From: Bacillota bacterium
GTDB taxonomy: Bacteria > Bacillota > Clostridia > Acetivibrionales > DSM-1351
Assembly: GCA_023400235.1 (NCBI GenBank)
Contig: JAEXFI010000003.1
Location: 1-64,000, forward strand
Length of the DNA: 64,000 nucleotides
Direction: 5' to 3'
Shown: piece after piece, positions 33,794 to 42,933 of the stretch
Layout of the letters: each line of letters begins with the position of its first letter
Numbering within the stretch: position 1 is the first letter of the stretch
The notes under the pieces: model-generated
The model's database searches: none
What the model was told of the DNA's origin: nothing
Seen by the model: only the letters and a program-made list of their open reading frames with translations
Made by a program: the position numbers and the translations under genes

Positions 33794-36253
33794 CTACATG
33801 TCCCTGTAAAATGCCAGGTTCAGTTCCATATCCTTATCTACGGGGTCATTTTTGAAAAGCTTGGAATACTTGGCTGCAAGGGATTTGGCGGTTTTTGCCC
33901 TGGATATATTCATCTGGCTCAAAAGATCTGTAAAGGCCGGCTGCTTTGCCAGCATATCCCGCATTTCCTTTGGAGGAGGGCAGTAGCGGAAAAGGATGGA
34001 ACGGGCCAGCTTGTTCAGGCGCAGTATACCCTTTGATTCGTAGTTGATCCAGGTTTCGTAGTCACTGGTAAAGATGTCCCTCATGACATTTCTGTTTTTC
34101 TGTATCTGTATCTTCAGCTTTTCCTTTGCATCTTCAGTCAAATCGTGATTCTTCTTGAAGAACTGAATATAATCGGTGTATTCCGATGTGAGGGATTTTT
34201 CAGTAATATCGTTCCAGGCCATTCCCATCATGGTTCTGCAAAGCTCCCAGCGGAAAGCGCCTATGAGTTTTAATATCAACTCGGAAATGTTTTCGTCTGT
34301 AAAGGCGGGTACAATAAATCGCCCGGGAGTATTTCGTGCCTTTCCCGTAATTTCCTGCCACATGGATACCCTGGAACCGAAGGTGGGAACGATTATTATG
34401 TCAGGGCGTACCTCCTTCATAATGGGTTCCTTTTCAATTCCCCTGAGGTCATTTTTATACCATATCTCCCTGTAAAATATGGAGAAATCCACTGAAAGCA
34501 GGTTGTTGATTGCCTGCTGCAGCTTGGCGGGTGTCACTATGGCTCTCTCTAAGTCCCTTGCAATTATGTCCTTGTGCAGTACGGGGAAATAGCTGCTGAT
34601 ATGTCCATGGCAAACCTTTTGGTTGGTTTTTAGCATATTGTTTATTTCAAAGGAAACCTTGGCTTTTACATCCCGGTCATAGGCGGGCTTATCTGCGTCG
34701 GATACCTGTTTTCTCTTTTTCATATCTCTGAATACGTCAAAATAGTCCTGGCCAAAATCATTTATTGATGGTTCTTTTTTATTTTGATAAATCATCTCAA
34801 GCCATTTTTTCGAGCTGTAGACAGATAAATCCGTACAGTTATATTCCTTGTCGCAAAGCCGGTACAAGGTTATAGCCTGTTCTACTGTAACAAGGCGCTC
34901 GTCCATATAGCCGAAATTCAAGAACATGCTTATAAGCTTCGGACAGTTGTTATCCTCCTGGGTCTTTCTGAAGGCCTCCTCGTACAGCACAAAGAAGTCA
35001 CCCGTTATTGAGGCACGCAGCTCCCGGACTTCCGGGTCGGAGGAGGTTTTGTCCTTTAGGGCCCTGAAATGGCTCAGCCTTCTGTTCATGCTGTCAATCC
35101 TGTCCTGGGAGCTGTTGCAGTAGCGCATGATTTTCTCCAGGCTGTTTTCCAGCTCCCTGGGCAGCTCGGAACCAACTTCCGGATTAGAGGGATCTGATGA
35201 ACCGGGGCTGATTGACGCTTTGGCCCGTACACCCTCCAGCAGACGTGAAAATTCTGTCCTGTCAATGTTGGTGAAGGTGTCAAATTCATTTTGGAGCTTG
35301 TCTATACATGAACTGGTTATATCTATGGCCTGAGTCAGTATATTCAAAATATTGCGGGCAGCTTCCTTATCCTCCCTGGAATCGGCAGTAATCCTGCCAT
35401 AGGAAGAGAGCAGGTTTTCAGGAGACAAGTACAGCAGCTCCATATTTTTGCATAATATTGAGAAGATATTCTTTATTTCAAAGATTATTGAATCTAGTAT
35501 CTCAGAGCCTTTTTGAATATGGTATTCGCAAACATGGCTGCTGCTGTTGAAAAAGTTTTTGCGGCTGTCCATGGGCACATTCAATAAGCTTGTATAATAA
35601 TCAATGCCTGAAATGTCCAGATCGGGAGAATCCTCCTCTGTATTGTCTATATGATGGGACAATACCGTATCTCCGTCCAGTGGAAAAAACCTGTAACCTT
35701 CATTTTTCAAATCTTCATATGTACTTTGATAAGTCTTAAGCAATTCTATATCAGGAGTATAGCTGAAATAAAATTTATCCCTTATTGCCCAGAAATAGTA
35801 CATTAAATTCTTTGTCAGCGCATGGATGTTATGGCATATGGGAAGCAGCTTCTGATATGCGGTATAGCTTAAATCGATCAAAGTCGCCAAGGAGGTGACA
35901 AGGTAGGCTGAATAGTCCTTCTGGGTGGAAATGATATTTTTAATCCCGTCTGAGGAATCTGCAGGGAAGCAATACAGGTTGCACACATCCTTTGCCAGGA
36001 GGCTGAAGGAATTCTGACCGTTTCTTATAACATCATTAATACTTAAAAAAGTGTTTTGATCAAGTGTAAACAAACGGCAGCTTCTGGAAATCAGCAACTG
36101 GTCTTTGGTAAAAATATCGTCAAAGGGAGAAAGGAATACATCTATCTGCCCCTTAAGCAATAATACTAGTGAGGAGGCTCTGTCACCCTCACATACCAGA
36201 AGCTCACCCTGAATGGATGAGTATTGGCCTGCAAAATCAGGTTTTATGCTCAT
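33794..36253 (-). CDS. Large protein with cNMP-binding-like N-terminus, unknown function
   Basis: 819 residues with no signal peptide and no membrane helix. Residues 1-130 resemble a cyclic-nucleotide-binding domain (GELLVCEGDRASSLVLLLKGQIDVFLSPF, then LARS-type strand pattern ending CNLYCFPAD), though a clear phosphate-binding cassette is not visible. The middle (about 140-450) is long and helical, with an acidic/Ser-Pro linker near 345-375. The last third (about 520-815) is a compact domain with RPDIIIVPTFGSRVSMWQEITG and FRWELCRTMMGMAWNDITE; I recognise no family. It stands alone with its own gap on both sides. A sensor fused to an effector is a reasonable guess, no more. Confidence 0.7.
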   Translation of the reverse strand: MSIKPDFAGQYSSIQGELLVCEGDRASSLVLLLKGQIDVFLSPFDDIFTKDQLLISRSCRLFTLDQNTFLSINDVIRNGQNSFSLLAKDVCNLYCFPADSSDGIKNIISTQKDYSAYLVTSLATLIDLSYTAYQKLLPICHNIHALTKNLMYYFWAIRDKFYFSYTPDIELLKTYQSTYEDLKNEGYRFFPLDGDTVLSHHIDNTEEDSPDLDISGIDYYTSLLNVPMDSRKNFFNSSSHVCEYHIQKGSEILDSIIFEIKNIFSILCKNMELLYLSPENLLSSYGRITADSREDKEAARNILNILTQAIDITSSCIDKLQNEFDTFTNIDRTEFSRLLEGVRAKASISPGSSDPSNPEVGSELPRELENSLEKIMRYCNSSQDRIDSMNRRLSHFRALKDKTSSDPEVRELRASITGDFFVLYEEAFRKTQEDNNCPKLISMFLNFGYMDERLVTVEQAITLYRLCDKEYNCTDLSVYSSKKWLEMIYQNKKEPSINDFGQDYFDVFRDMKKRKQVSDADKPAYDRDVKAKVSFEINNMLKTNQKVCHGHISSYFPVLHKDIIARDLERAIVTPAKLQQAINNLLSVDFSIFYREIWYKNDLRGIEKEPIMKEVRPDIIIVPTFGSRVSMWQEITGKARNTPGRFIVPAFTDENISELILKLIGAFRWELCRTMMGMAWNDITEKSLTSEYTDYIQFFKKNHDLTEDAKEKLKIQIQKNRNVMRDIFTSDYETWINYESKGILRLNKLARSILFRYCPPPKEMRDMLAKQPAFTDLLSQMNISRAKTAKSLAAKYSKLFKNDPVDKDMELNLAFYRDM

Positions 36254-36520
36254 AGTTGTTCTCCTTATGTGTATTAATCCCTGCTAATATCATAACAGTG
36301 GGCTGATTCATTAGTAGATAAAGGCAATTACTATCGTCTTAAAAGCCCATAGTTTGGGATTGAGGCTAAAGCCTCTTGAAGTACGCACAACGTAACCCCC
36401 AAACCGTTGAAACCTTTAAACAATATGCGCAAAGCATTTATTCGCCTGCAAGGCGAAGGTTTCAACCGTAATTGACTATATGAACATTAACATAATAAAT
36501 TATACACTATATGGAACAAT
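36254..36520. other. Intergenic repeat-rich region
   Basis: No gene. 36321-36479 is a complex member of the dispersed repeat family: AAGGCAATTACTATCG at the left end and GGTTTCAACCGTAATTGACT (36458-36477) at the right, enclosing hairpins such as GAGGCTAAAGCCTC and TTCGCCTGCAAGGCGAA. Confidence 0.65.
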
Positions 36521-36579
36521 AAAAAAAGCCGGACTAAATACCCAAGACACTGAATAGCTGCACCTATGTAGTGTCCCGG
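36521..36579 (-). terminator. Terminator of asd
   Basis: On the minus strand CCGG plus GACACT (36579-36570) pair with AGTGTC (36551-36546) and CCGG (36532-36529), followed by a run of T (36527-36521). It lies 60 bases past the asd stop. Confidence 0.7.
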
Positions 36580-36636
36580 TTTTGTCAGGCAATCTTTAAA
36601 TAAACACTATTCAAGTTGTAATGCGGCAGAGCATAT

Positions 36637-37722
36637 TTACTTTGCCTGTATATAGCCCGTAGCCCTCAGGTATTCCGCCATAAGCACGGCTCCGCCTGCT
36701 GCGCCCCTTACGGTGTTGTGTGAGAGACAGACGAATTTGTAATCATAGAGGCTATCCTGGCGGAGTCTTCCCACCGTGATACCCATACCGTTTTCAATGT
36801 CTCTGTCCAGTTTGGTCTGGGGCCTGTTGTCTTCTTCAAAGTATTTTACAAACTGCTTGGGGGCACTTGGAAGCTGCAGAGCCTGAGGCTCACCGCTGAA
36901 GCTTTCCCACAGCTTTAATATTTCTTCTTTGGAGGGCTTGTTTTCAAAGGAAACAAAAACCGCTGCCAGGTGGCCGTCAGTTACCGGTACCCTTATACAC
37001 TGTGTGGTAATGAGGGGGGAGGTGGCTTTTTCAATCTCTCCGTTTTGAACCTTACCCCATATTTTCAAAGGCTCCTGCTCGCTTTTTTCCTCTTCTCCGC
37101 CAATGTAGGGAATGACATTATCAAGCATTTCGGGCCAATCGGTGAAATTCTTGCCTGCACCTGAGATGGCCTGATAGGTACATGCTACAACATTCTTTAT
37201 ACCGTATTTCATCAGTGGAGCCAGTGCGGGAACATAGCTCTGAATAGAGCAGTTGGGTTTGACCGCAATGAAGCCGTTTTTGGTTCCCAGCCTTTTTCTC
37301 TGGCTGTCGATAACCTTTATATGGTCAGAGTTTATTTCAGGTATGAGCATTGGAACATCAGGAGTCCATCTGTGGGCTGAATTGTTTGAAACTACGGGAG
37401 TCTCATTTTTAGCGTACTCCTCCTCCAGCTTTTTAATTTCGTCCTTTTTCATGTCCACTGCACTGAAAACGAAATCAACCTCTGCGCATATTGCCTTTAT
37501 ATCTTCAGTTGCATTTTTGACAACAATAGCTTTAACGCTTTCAGGCATGGGGGTTGACATTTTCCATCTGCCGCCTACGGCCTTCTCATATGTTTTACCT
37601 GCAGAGTTCTCACTTGCAGCAATAGAAACAACTTCAAACCAGGGATGGTTGTCGAGCAGAGAAATAAATCTTTGACCAACCATACCGGTTCCACCAATAA
37701 TACCCACCTTCAACTTTGACAT
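36637..37722 (-). CDS. asd: Aspartate-semialdehyde dehydrogenase, fungal/archaeal-type
   Basis: Reduces aspartyl phosphate to the semialdehyde for Lys, Met, Thr and diaminopimelate. NADP site GIIGGTGMVGQRFI; active-site Cys158 in AVKPNCSIQ; substrate site TYQAISGAGK; catalytic His in VTDGHLAAVFV; and NTVRGAAGGAVLMAEYL near the end. At 361 residues with this motif order it belongs to the archaeal/fungal-type branch rather than the shorter B. subtilis type. Start ATG 37722 follows GGAGG. No lysine riboswitch is seen upstream. Confidence 0.95.
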   Translation of the reverse strand: MSKLKVGIIGGTGMVGQRFISLLDNHPWFEVVSIAASENSAGKTYEKAVGGRWKMSTPMPESVKAIVVKNATEDIKAICAEVDFVFSAVDMKKDEIKKLEEEYAKNETPVVSNNSAHRWTPDVPMLIPEINSDHIKVIDSQRKRLGTKNGFIAVKPNCSIQSYVPALAPLMKYGIKNVVACTYQAISGAGKNFTDWPEMLDNVIPYIGGEEEKSEQEPLKIWGKVQNGEIEKATSPLITTQCIRVPVTDGHLAAVFVSFENKPSKEEILKLWESFSGEPQALQLPSAPKQFVKYFEEDNRPQTKLDRDIENGMGITVGRLRQDSLYDYKFVCLSHNTVRGAAGGAVLMAEYLRATGYIQAK

Positions 37723-37795
37723 TTAACTGCCTCCAATCAAATTATTCTGTTACTATATTAATTATAAATATAATCTCCATACATTTATAATACCA

Positions 37796-37820
37796 AAATG
37801 TCCGCCATTGACTGACATTT
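37796..37820 (-). promoter_or_regulatory. Dyad upstream of asd
   Basis: AAATGTC (37796-37802) and GACATTT (37814-37820) form a perfect 7-bp inverted repeat. On the minus strand a possible TTGGTA-17-TTATAT promoter follows it. The dyad is a candidate operator. Confidence 0.35.
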
Positions 37821-37973
37821 GTTCTCGTATTGTGTATTTTACCATAGCCAAATGGAAAATTCAATACTTATATTAGCATAGATAAGCAGATTTTACAGTG
37901 CGTAAATCCTGTAAATTTTTTGGCAGTGACGGCCTGTGTGCAGGGATTTGGGCAAAGACCGGAATTAATATCA

Positions 37974-39032
37974 CTAGTTTGCAGTAAATGCCTCCTGGGT
38001 GATGCCCCATTTTTTCAATTCCTCCTGAGTACCCACCCACACCGGCGCTTTCACCGGCACAAGAGGAAACAGTTCCTCAACGCAGTAGTTCTGCATTCTG
38101 ATACAGCCATGGGAGATAAACTTTCCTATAGAATAGAAGGAATTGGTGCCGTGTATTCCATAGGAGCCATCTGTCCGGTTTATACCCATCCAGCGGCTGC
38201 CCAGGGGATTTTCCGGTGTGCCGCCCTTGACAGGTTTGGCAAAGCCTCCTCCGCCCCAGTCAGGGTCTACTATTTTGCTGTTTATATAATATTTGCCTGA
38301 TTTTGTGAGGGTATGGGGATTGCCTACGGCAACAGGATATTTTTTGATTACCCTGGCGTCCTCATAGAGGGTCAGAAGCCTTTTGGTCTTGTTTACCACT
38401 ATCCACTTGCCGGTTGTGGGAGCAACGGTTACTTTGTCGGCATAGGACATGCTTTTGCTTGTCAGCCTGTTTATGAGCATATCCTCGGTGGCATTGTCCC
38501 AGACTCCTGTAAGGCTCATATTGTGGTCACTCTGAAAAAGCAGGAGAGCATTTCTCTTGTTCAGGGCTTCATCCTTTGAGGTGTTTTTATAGTAGCCCAG
38601 CTGCTTCAGGTATTTTATGTATGTACTGCTGGTAAGCTCTGCGGCAAGCTGTTTTCGCTTTTCTTGAAGCTGCAGCTTGTCGCGGTCCGCCTTCAATTGG
38701 TCCTGGGCTTTTTTCAGTTGCTCCTGGGCTTTCTTTAGCAGCTCCTGATCGATTTTTAGCTGGTTCTGTTCTTTAAGGAACTGTTCACGATCCATTTCCA
38801 ACTGCGCTTGAGCTTTCTTCAGGGCCTCTGCTTCTTTTTTCAGAGCCTCCGCTAGCTGTTTCAGCTCTTCAGGGCTCAACTGCTCAAACTGCTGTCCGTC
38901 GGTACTTACTGCTTGTGTATCAGAACTTTTTGAGTCCTGCAGAGTGATACCTTCTGCAAAGCTTACCGCTGTATTTTGCAGAGTCAGAGCCATAACCAGG
39001 GTACCAATTAATAAAATTTTTTTACACATCAT
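37974..39032 (-). CDS. Secreted L,D-transpeptidase with coiled coil and peptidoglycan-binding domain
   Basis: Forms 3-3 cross-links or links proteins in the cell wall. After a signal peptide (KKILLIGTLVMALTLQNTAVSFA) comes a highly charged coiled coil (about 50-125, rich in Leu-Lys-Lys-Ala-Gln repeats), a peptidoglycan-binding-1-like motif (YLKQLGYYKN ... GVWDNATEDMLI) and a YkuD domain with HGTNSF and SHGCIRM, catalytic Cys310. The start is ATG 39032 (MMCKKIL), behind AAGGATGG; an in-frame ATG at 39041 and a longer frame from 39074 are less well placed. The coiled coil suggests a stalk or dimer outside the membrane. Confidence 0.9.
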   Translation of the reverse strand: MMCKKILLIGTLVMALTLQNTAVSFAEGITLQDSKSSDTQAVSTDGQQFEQLSPEELKQLAEALKKEAEALKKAQAQLEMDREQFLKEQNQLKIDQELLKKAQEQLKKAQDQLKADRDKLQLQEKRKQLAAELTSSTYIKYLKQLGYYKNTSKDEALNKRNALLLFQSDHNMSLTGVWDNATEDMLINRLTSKSMSYADKVTVAPTTGKWIVVNKTKRLLTLYEDARVIKKYPVAVGNPHTLTKSGKYYINSKIVDPDWGGGGFAKPVKGGTPENPLGSRWMGINRTDGSYGIHGTNSFYSIGKFISHGCIRMQNYCVEELFPLVPVKAPVWVGTQEELKKWGITQEAFTAN

Positions 39033-39373
39033 GTTGTCCATCCTTGAATTATAAAATAAAATCGATATATACATTTTACTAATGGAGCAGGATAATAATT
39101 ACAGTTTTTAAATAAAAAAGCAGCCGGGAGGAGGAAGGTTACCAAGTCAATTAAGGTTTAAACTTTGGAGCCTTCGCGTGAATTTCTTCGTATATATATG
39201 CAATTATTTTATATGTATAATTTATTATGCTAATATGATAAAATGCTGCAGTAGTAAACGAAATGCGACATTTTTCAACAAAATATTTATACACGATATT
39301 GAATTTTTATGCATTATATTTTATAATATCTCATATAAAGATAAATATATAAATTTTGGAGGGGTATCAAAAA
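39033..39373. other. Divergent intergenic region
   Basis: A 341-base AT-rich gap. AAGTCAATTAAGGTTTAAAC at 39144-39163 is a diverged dispersed-repeat end. TTGAAT (39299-39304), 17 bases and TATAAT (39322-39327) form the likely promoter of the amino acid transporter operon. No gene is seen. Confidence 0.6.
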
Positions 39374-40183
39374 ATGAAAGGGATTTTTAAGAAGGTTTTA
39401 AGTCTGGGGATGGTGGCGGCGCTGGCTGTTTCTTTGGCAGCCTGCGGAGACGGTGCAACCATGAAGAAGATAGAAAAAAGCGGAAAGCTGGTTATTGGTA
39501 CAAGTGCCGATTATGCTCCCTATGAATATCATACAATGATTAACGGAAAGGATACCGTAGTTGGTGTTGACATATCCATAGCAAAGGAAATTTCAAAAGA
39601 CCTGGGTGTGCAGCTTGAAATTGTAGACATGGGTTTCGACGGACTCCTGGCTGCCTTGAATACCGACAAGGTTGACATAGTGATTGCAGGCATGAATCCT
39701 GATGAAAAAAGAAGGCTGGCTTTTGATTTTTCAAAGATATATTATGAAGCAAAACAGGGTATTATGGTAAGAACGTCAGATAAGGAAAAGCTGAAATCCA
39801 TTGAGGACCTCAAGGGCAAGAAGGTTGGAGCCCAGCTGGGTACCGTCCAGGAAAAAATCGCCAAGGAACAGATAAAGGATGCAGAGCTCATAACCCTGGG
39901 CAAAATCCCTGACCTTGTAATGGAGCTGAAAAACAAGAAAATTGATGCACTGGTGGTGGATTTGCCTGTGGCCAACGGATATGTGAAAAACAATAACGAT
40001 CTTGCCCTGACTGATATTGCTGTAAAAGAGGATACAGGCGGATTTGCAATTGCTGTAAAGAAGGGGAATTCAGATCTGGTAAAGCTTATCGACCAATCTC
40101 TGGACAGGCTTATGAAGGAAGAAGCTATTGACAAGTTTGTGCAGGAAGCCAATGAAATGAACGTGACAACTGAAGAAAAATAG
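39374..40183 (+). CDS. Polar amino acid ABC transporter, substrate-binding lipoprotein
   Basis: Lipoprotein signal with lipobox SLAACG (acylated Cys near 25). The mature part is a family-3 solute-binding protein: GKLVIGTSADYAPYEYH, VGVDISIAKEISKDLGVQ, FDGLLAALNTDKVDIVIAGM and LKGKKVGAQLGTVQE. It binds a polar amino acid outside the membrane; a specific ligand cannot be assigned, though Lys/Arg or Gln types are closest by pattern. The start is ATG 39374 after GGAGGGG; the frame opens at a TTG in that ribosome site. A hairpin after the gene may reduce transcription of the permease and ATPase. Confidence 0.93.
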   Translation: MKGIFKKVLSLGMVAALAVSLAACGDGATMKKIEKSGKLVIGTSADYAPYEYHTMINGKDTVVGVDISIAKEISKDLGVQLEIVDMGFDGLLAALNTDKVDIVIAGMNPDEKRRLAFDFSKIYYEAKQGIMVRTSDKEKLKSIEDLKGKKVGAQLGTVQEKIAKEQIKDAELITLGKIPDLVMELKNKKIDALVVDLPVANGYVKNNNDLALTDIAVKEDTGGFAIAVKKGNSDLVKLIDQSLDRLMKEEAIDKFVQEANEMNVTTEEK

Positions 40184-40205
40184 TACTTTGTTATACCATA
40201 TCAAA

Positions 40206-40255
40206 GGGGCTGTTTATTAAGTCAATTGTATTTGACTTTAGGCAGCCCTCATTTT
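40206..40255 (+). terminator. Hairpin between binding protein and permease
   Basis: GGGCTG (40207-40212) with CAGCCC (40243-40248) and inner AAGTCAA (40219-40225) with TTGACTT (40232-40238), followed by TCATTTTTG. It is likely an attenuating terminator that gives excess binding protein over the permease. Confidence 0.65.
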
Positions 40256-40312
40256 TGTATGGCAATTTTGGAATAGTAATTATGTGAACTACTTTTTCAG
40301 GAGGGAAATATT

Positions 40313-40978
40313 TTGGACTTTAGTTTTTTACCCGAGTACTCATATTATTTTTTGACAGGTACCGTCAACACTGTTTTGATAGCACTTCTGACCGTTATAG
40401 CAGGTGTTTTCATAGGTACTCTTCTGGCCCTTATGAAGATATCCGGAAACCGGGCCTTCAGGGCTGCGGCAACTGCATATATTGAATTTATAAGAGGAAC
40501 GCCTGTTCTGGTACAGGCAATGATATTCTTCTATCTTATACAGCTGCCCGATTTCAAATTGCTGGGACTTGACATGACCAGATTTATTCCGGGAGTCATC
40601 GCACTTTCTATAAATAGCGGGGCGTATGTCGCTGAAATTATCAGAGCCGGTATTCAGGCCGTAGACAAGGGGCAGATGGAGGCGGCCCGGTCTCTGGGCT
40701 TTACCTCGGGACAAGCCATGAGGTATATAATCATACCCCAGGCAATCAAGAACATCCTGCCCGCTTTAGGTAATGAATTCATAGTAGTCATAAAGGAATC
40801 CTCCATACTGTCTGTCATAGGTATTGCTGAATTGATGAGAAGTGCGGACATAGTGAAAACAGCAATATACAAGCCCTTTGAACCCTTGCTGGTAATAGCC
40901 GTGATCTATTTCATACTGACCTTTACCTGCTCTAGAGTTCTTGGCATAGCTGAAAGGAGGATGCGCGTCAGTGATTAA
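40313..40978 (+). CDS. Amino acid ABC transporter permease
   Basis: HisM-type permease with five helices. Markers are YYFLTGTVNTVLIALLT, EFIRGTPVLVQ, and the EAA loop EAARSLGFTSGQAMRYIIIPQAIK that contacts the ATPase. Start TTG 40313 lies behind AGGAGGG; no better codon is nearby. It overlaps the ATPase gene by eight bases. Confidence 0.93.
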   Translation: MDFSFLPEYSYYFLTGTVNTVLIALLTVIAGVFIGTLLALMKISGNRAFRAAATAYIEFIRGTPVLVQAMIFFYLIQLPDFKLLGLDMTRFIPGVIALSINSGAYVAEIIRAGIQAVDKGQMEAARSLGFTSGQAMRYIIIPQAIKNILPALGNEFIVVIKESSILSVIGIAELMRSADIVKTAIYKPFEPLLVIAVIYFILTFTCSRVLGIAERRMRVSD

Positions 40979-41693
40979 GGTTAAAAATCTCCATAAGAAA
41001 TTCGGAAAGCTCCACGTATTAAAAGGGGTGGAGGTCAATATACAAAAGGGTGAGGTTGTGGTGGTCATCGGGCCAAGCGGCTCGGGCAAGAGCACACTCC
41101 TCAGATGCCTTAACCTCCTGGAGCAGCCCAGTGACGGTGAAATTATTTTTGAAGGTATCAATATAACAGATAAAAGGAATGATATTAACAAGCTAAGGCA
41201 GAAAATGGGGATGGTTTTTCAGAATTTCAACCTTTTTCCACACCTTACGGTATTGGAAAATATAACTCTTGCACCGGTAAAACTCAAAAATGAGAGCCCT
41301 CGGGAGGCGGAAGTAAATGCCCTTGAGCTGCTGAAGCGTATAGGCCTGGAAGAGAAAGCAAATAACTATCCCGCCCAGCTTTCTGGAGGACAGAAGCAGC
41401 GAATAGCTATTGTCAGGGCATTGGCAATGGCTCCGGATGTTATGCTGTTTGACGAACCTACCTCGGCCCTTGACCCGGAAATGGTGGGGGAGGTGCTGGA
41501 GGTAATGAAGGAACTGGCTTCAGAGGGCATGACCATGGTAGTGGTTACTCACGAGATGGGCTTTGCCAGAGAGGTTGGTACAAGAGTGCTGTTTATGGAT
41601 GAGGGAAGCGTAAAGGAAGAGGGAAAACCGGAAGAAATATTCTCAAATCCCTCCAATGAGCGTACTAAAGAGTTTTTAAGCAAGGTGCTGTAG
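40971..41693 (+). CDS. Amino acid ABC transporter ATPase
   Basis: GlnQ/HisP-type ATPase. Walker A GPSGSGKSTLLRC, Q-loop VFQNFNLFPHLT, signature LSGGQKQR, Walker B VMLFDEPTSALD and switch THEMGFA. It uses a GTG start at 40971 inside the end of the permease gene, with AGGAGG upstream. 240 residues is the normal length. Confidence 0.95.
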   Translation: MIKVKNLHKKFGKLHVLKGVEVNIQKGEVVVVIGPSGSGKSTLLRCLNLLEQPSDGEIIFEGINITDKRNDINKLRQKMGMVFQNFNLFPHLTVLENITLAPVKLKNESPREAEVNALELLKRIGLEEKANNYPAQLSGGQKQRIAIVRALAMAPDVMLFDEPTSALDPEMVGEVLEVMKELASEGMTMVVVTHEMGFAREVGTRVLFMDEGSVKEEGKPEEIFSNPSNERTKEFLSKVL

Positions 41694-41730
41694 GAGGCTT
41701 ATTCCTCCTGCCGTATTTATGGAGGAATAT

Positions 41731-42864
41731 ATGTTTACACTTTTGAAGGAAGCTTTCATTTACTCGCCTGATTTCCTGGGCAAAAAGGATATTCTGTTCT
41801 GTTTTGACAGGATAGCGGCAATTGAAAATTCTATTGCTGCTGACGGGTTTAACGCAATTGAAATTGTTGACTGCAGGGACAGGATTATACTGCCGGGCTT
41901 TATTGATCTGCATGTGCATATTACTGGAGGCGGCGGAGAAGGGGGCTTCTCAACCCGGGTAGCTCCTGCGGAAGCCGCGGATATACTTAAGACCGGAATT
42001 ACCACGGTGGTGGGGGTGCTGGGAACCGACGGAGTCACCAGAAATGTTGCGGAGCTGTATGCCCAGGCAAAGAAGCTTGAGGCCGGAGGTCTGACCACTT
42101 ACATGTACACGGGCTCCTATCAGGTGCCCGTTGTAACCCTGACAGGCAGCATACAGAGTGATATTGTTTTCGTGGATAAAATAATCGGTGTGGGAGAAAT
42201 ATGCCTGGAGGATCACAGAGCCTTCCAGCCCACCTTTGACGAGCTTGCCAGAATAGCTGCCCAGGCAAGAAACGGTGCCCTGCTGTCTGACAAGGCGGGA
42301 CTTGTACATTTTCACATGGGACTTGGTGAAGCGGGACTGGAGTACCTGTTCAAGCTGCTGAGCGAAACCCTCATACCTGCCGCCCACTTCCTTCCCACAC
42401 ATGTAAACCGCACAGGGCTGCTTTTCCAGCAGGCCTGCAGCTACCTGCAAAAAGGCGGATATATTGATCTGACCGCGGGCTTTATTCCTACCAGAGAGGA
42501 TACCGAATGTATAGCAAGCTATGACGCTCTTAAAAAGCTGGTGGATACGGGAGCTGAAACCGGCAGGGTAACCTTGAGCTCTGATGCATATGGAAGCGTT
42601 CCTGTCTTTGATCCCCAGGGCAGGCTTATATCCTCCGACACTGTTTTTACCGGAATATTGTTTGAGGAAATAAAGGTTGCTATCAAGGAAAGAGGCATTC
42701 CAATAGAAACCGCAATATCACTTATCACAAAGAATCCTGCCTCGGTTTTGAAAATCCAAAAGTACAAGGGCAGCCTGGAGCCGGGCAAGGACGCCGACTG
42801 TGTAATCTGTGACAGGGATCTGAACATAGAAGCTGTGTATTCCAAGGGTATAAAATACTCCTAA
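41731..42864 (+). CDS. iadA: Isoaspartyl dipeptidase
   Basis: Binuclear zinc amidohydrolase that cleaves beta-aspartyl dipeptides from damaged proteins. Motifs are LPGFIDLHVHITGGGGEGGF (first metal His pair), the bridging carboxyl-lysine region, HFHMGLGEAG, and LPTHVNRT, with the catalytic Asp in TLSSDAYGSVP. The start is ATG 41731 (MFTLLKEA) because GGAGGA lies just upstream; ATG 41719 would put that tract inside the gene. It is 37 bases after the amino acid ABC ATPase and may be cotranscribed, matching recycling of imported or released peptides. Confidence 0.94.
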   Translation: MFTLLKEAFIYSPDFLGKKDILFCFDRIAAIENSIAADGFNAIEIVDCRDRIILPGFIDLHVHITGGGGEGGFSTRVAPAEAADILKTGITTVVGVLGTDGVTRNVAELYAQAKKLEAGGLTTYMYTGSYQVPVVTLTGSIQSDIVFVDKIIGVGEICLEDHRAFQPTFDELARIAAQARNGALLSDKAGLVHFHMGLGEAGLEYLFKLLSETLIPAAHFLPTHVNRTGLLFQQACSYLQKGGYIDLTAGFIPTREDTECIASYDALKKLVDTGAETGRVTLSSDAYGSVPVFDPQGRLISSDTVFTGILFEEIKVAIKERGIPIETAISLITKNPASVLKIQKYKGSLEPGKDADCVICDRDLNIEAVYSKGIKYS

Positions 42865-42933
42865 TTTGCAAAAGGGTATCATATAATTAATAAGGGACAA
42901 CTTTATTAATTTTACCTGAGGGAGTTGAGTTTT

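Noticed and set aside
37723..37973. Lysine riboswitch upstream of asd
   Set aside because: The region is short and AT-rich, with only a 7-bp dyad and none of the conserved L-box core.
40219..40238. Another member of the dispersed AAGTCAATT repeat family
   Set aside because: The match is short and is better explained as the inner stem of the attenuating hairpin after the binding-protein gene.
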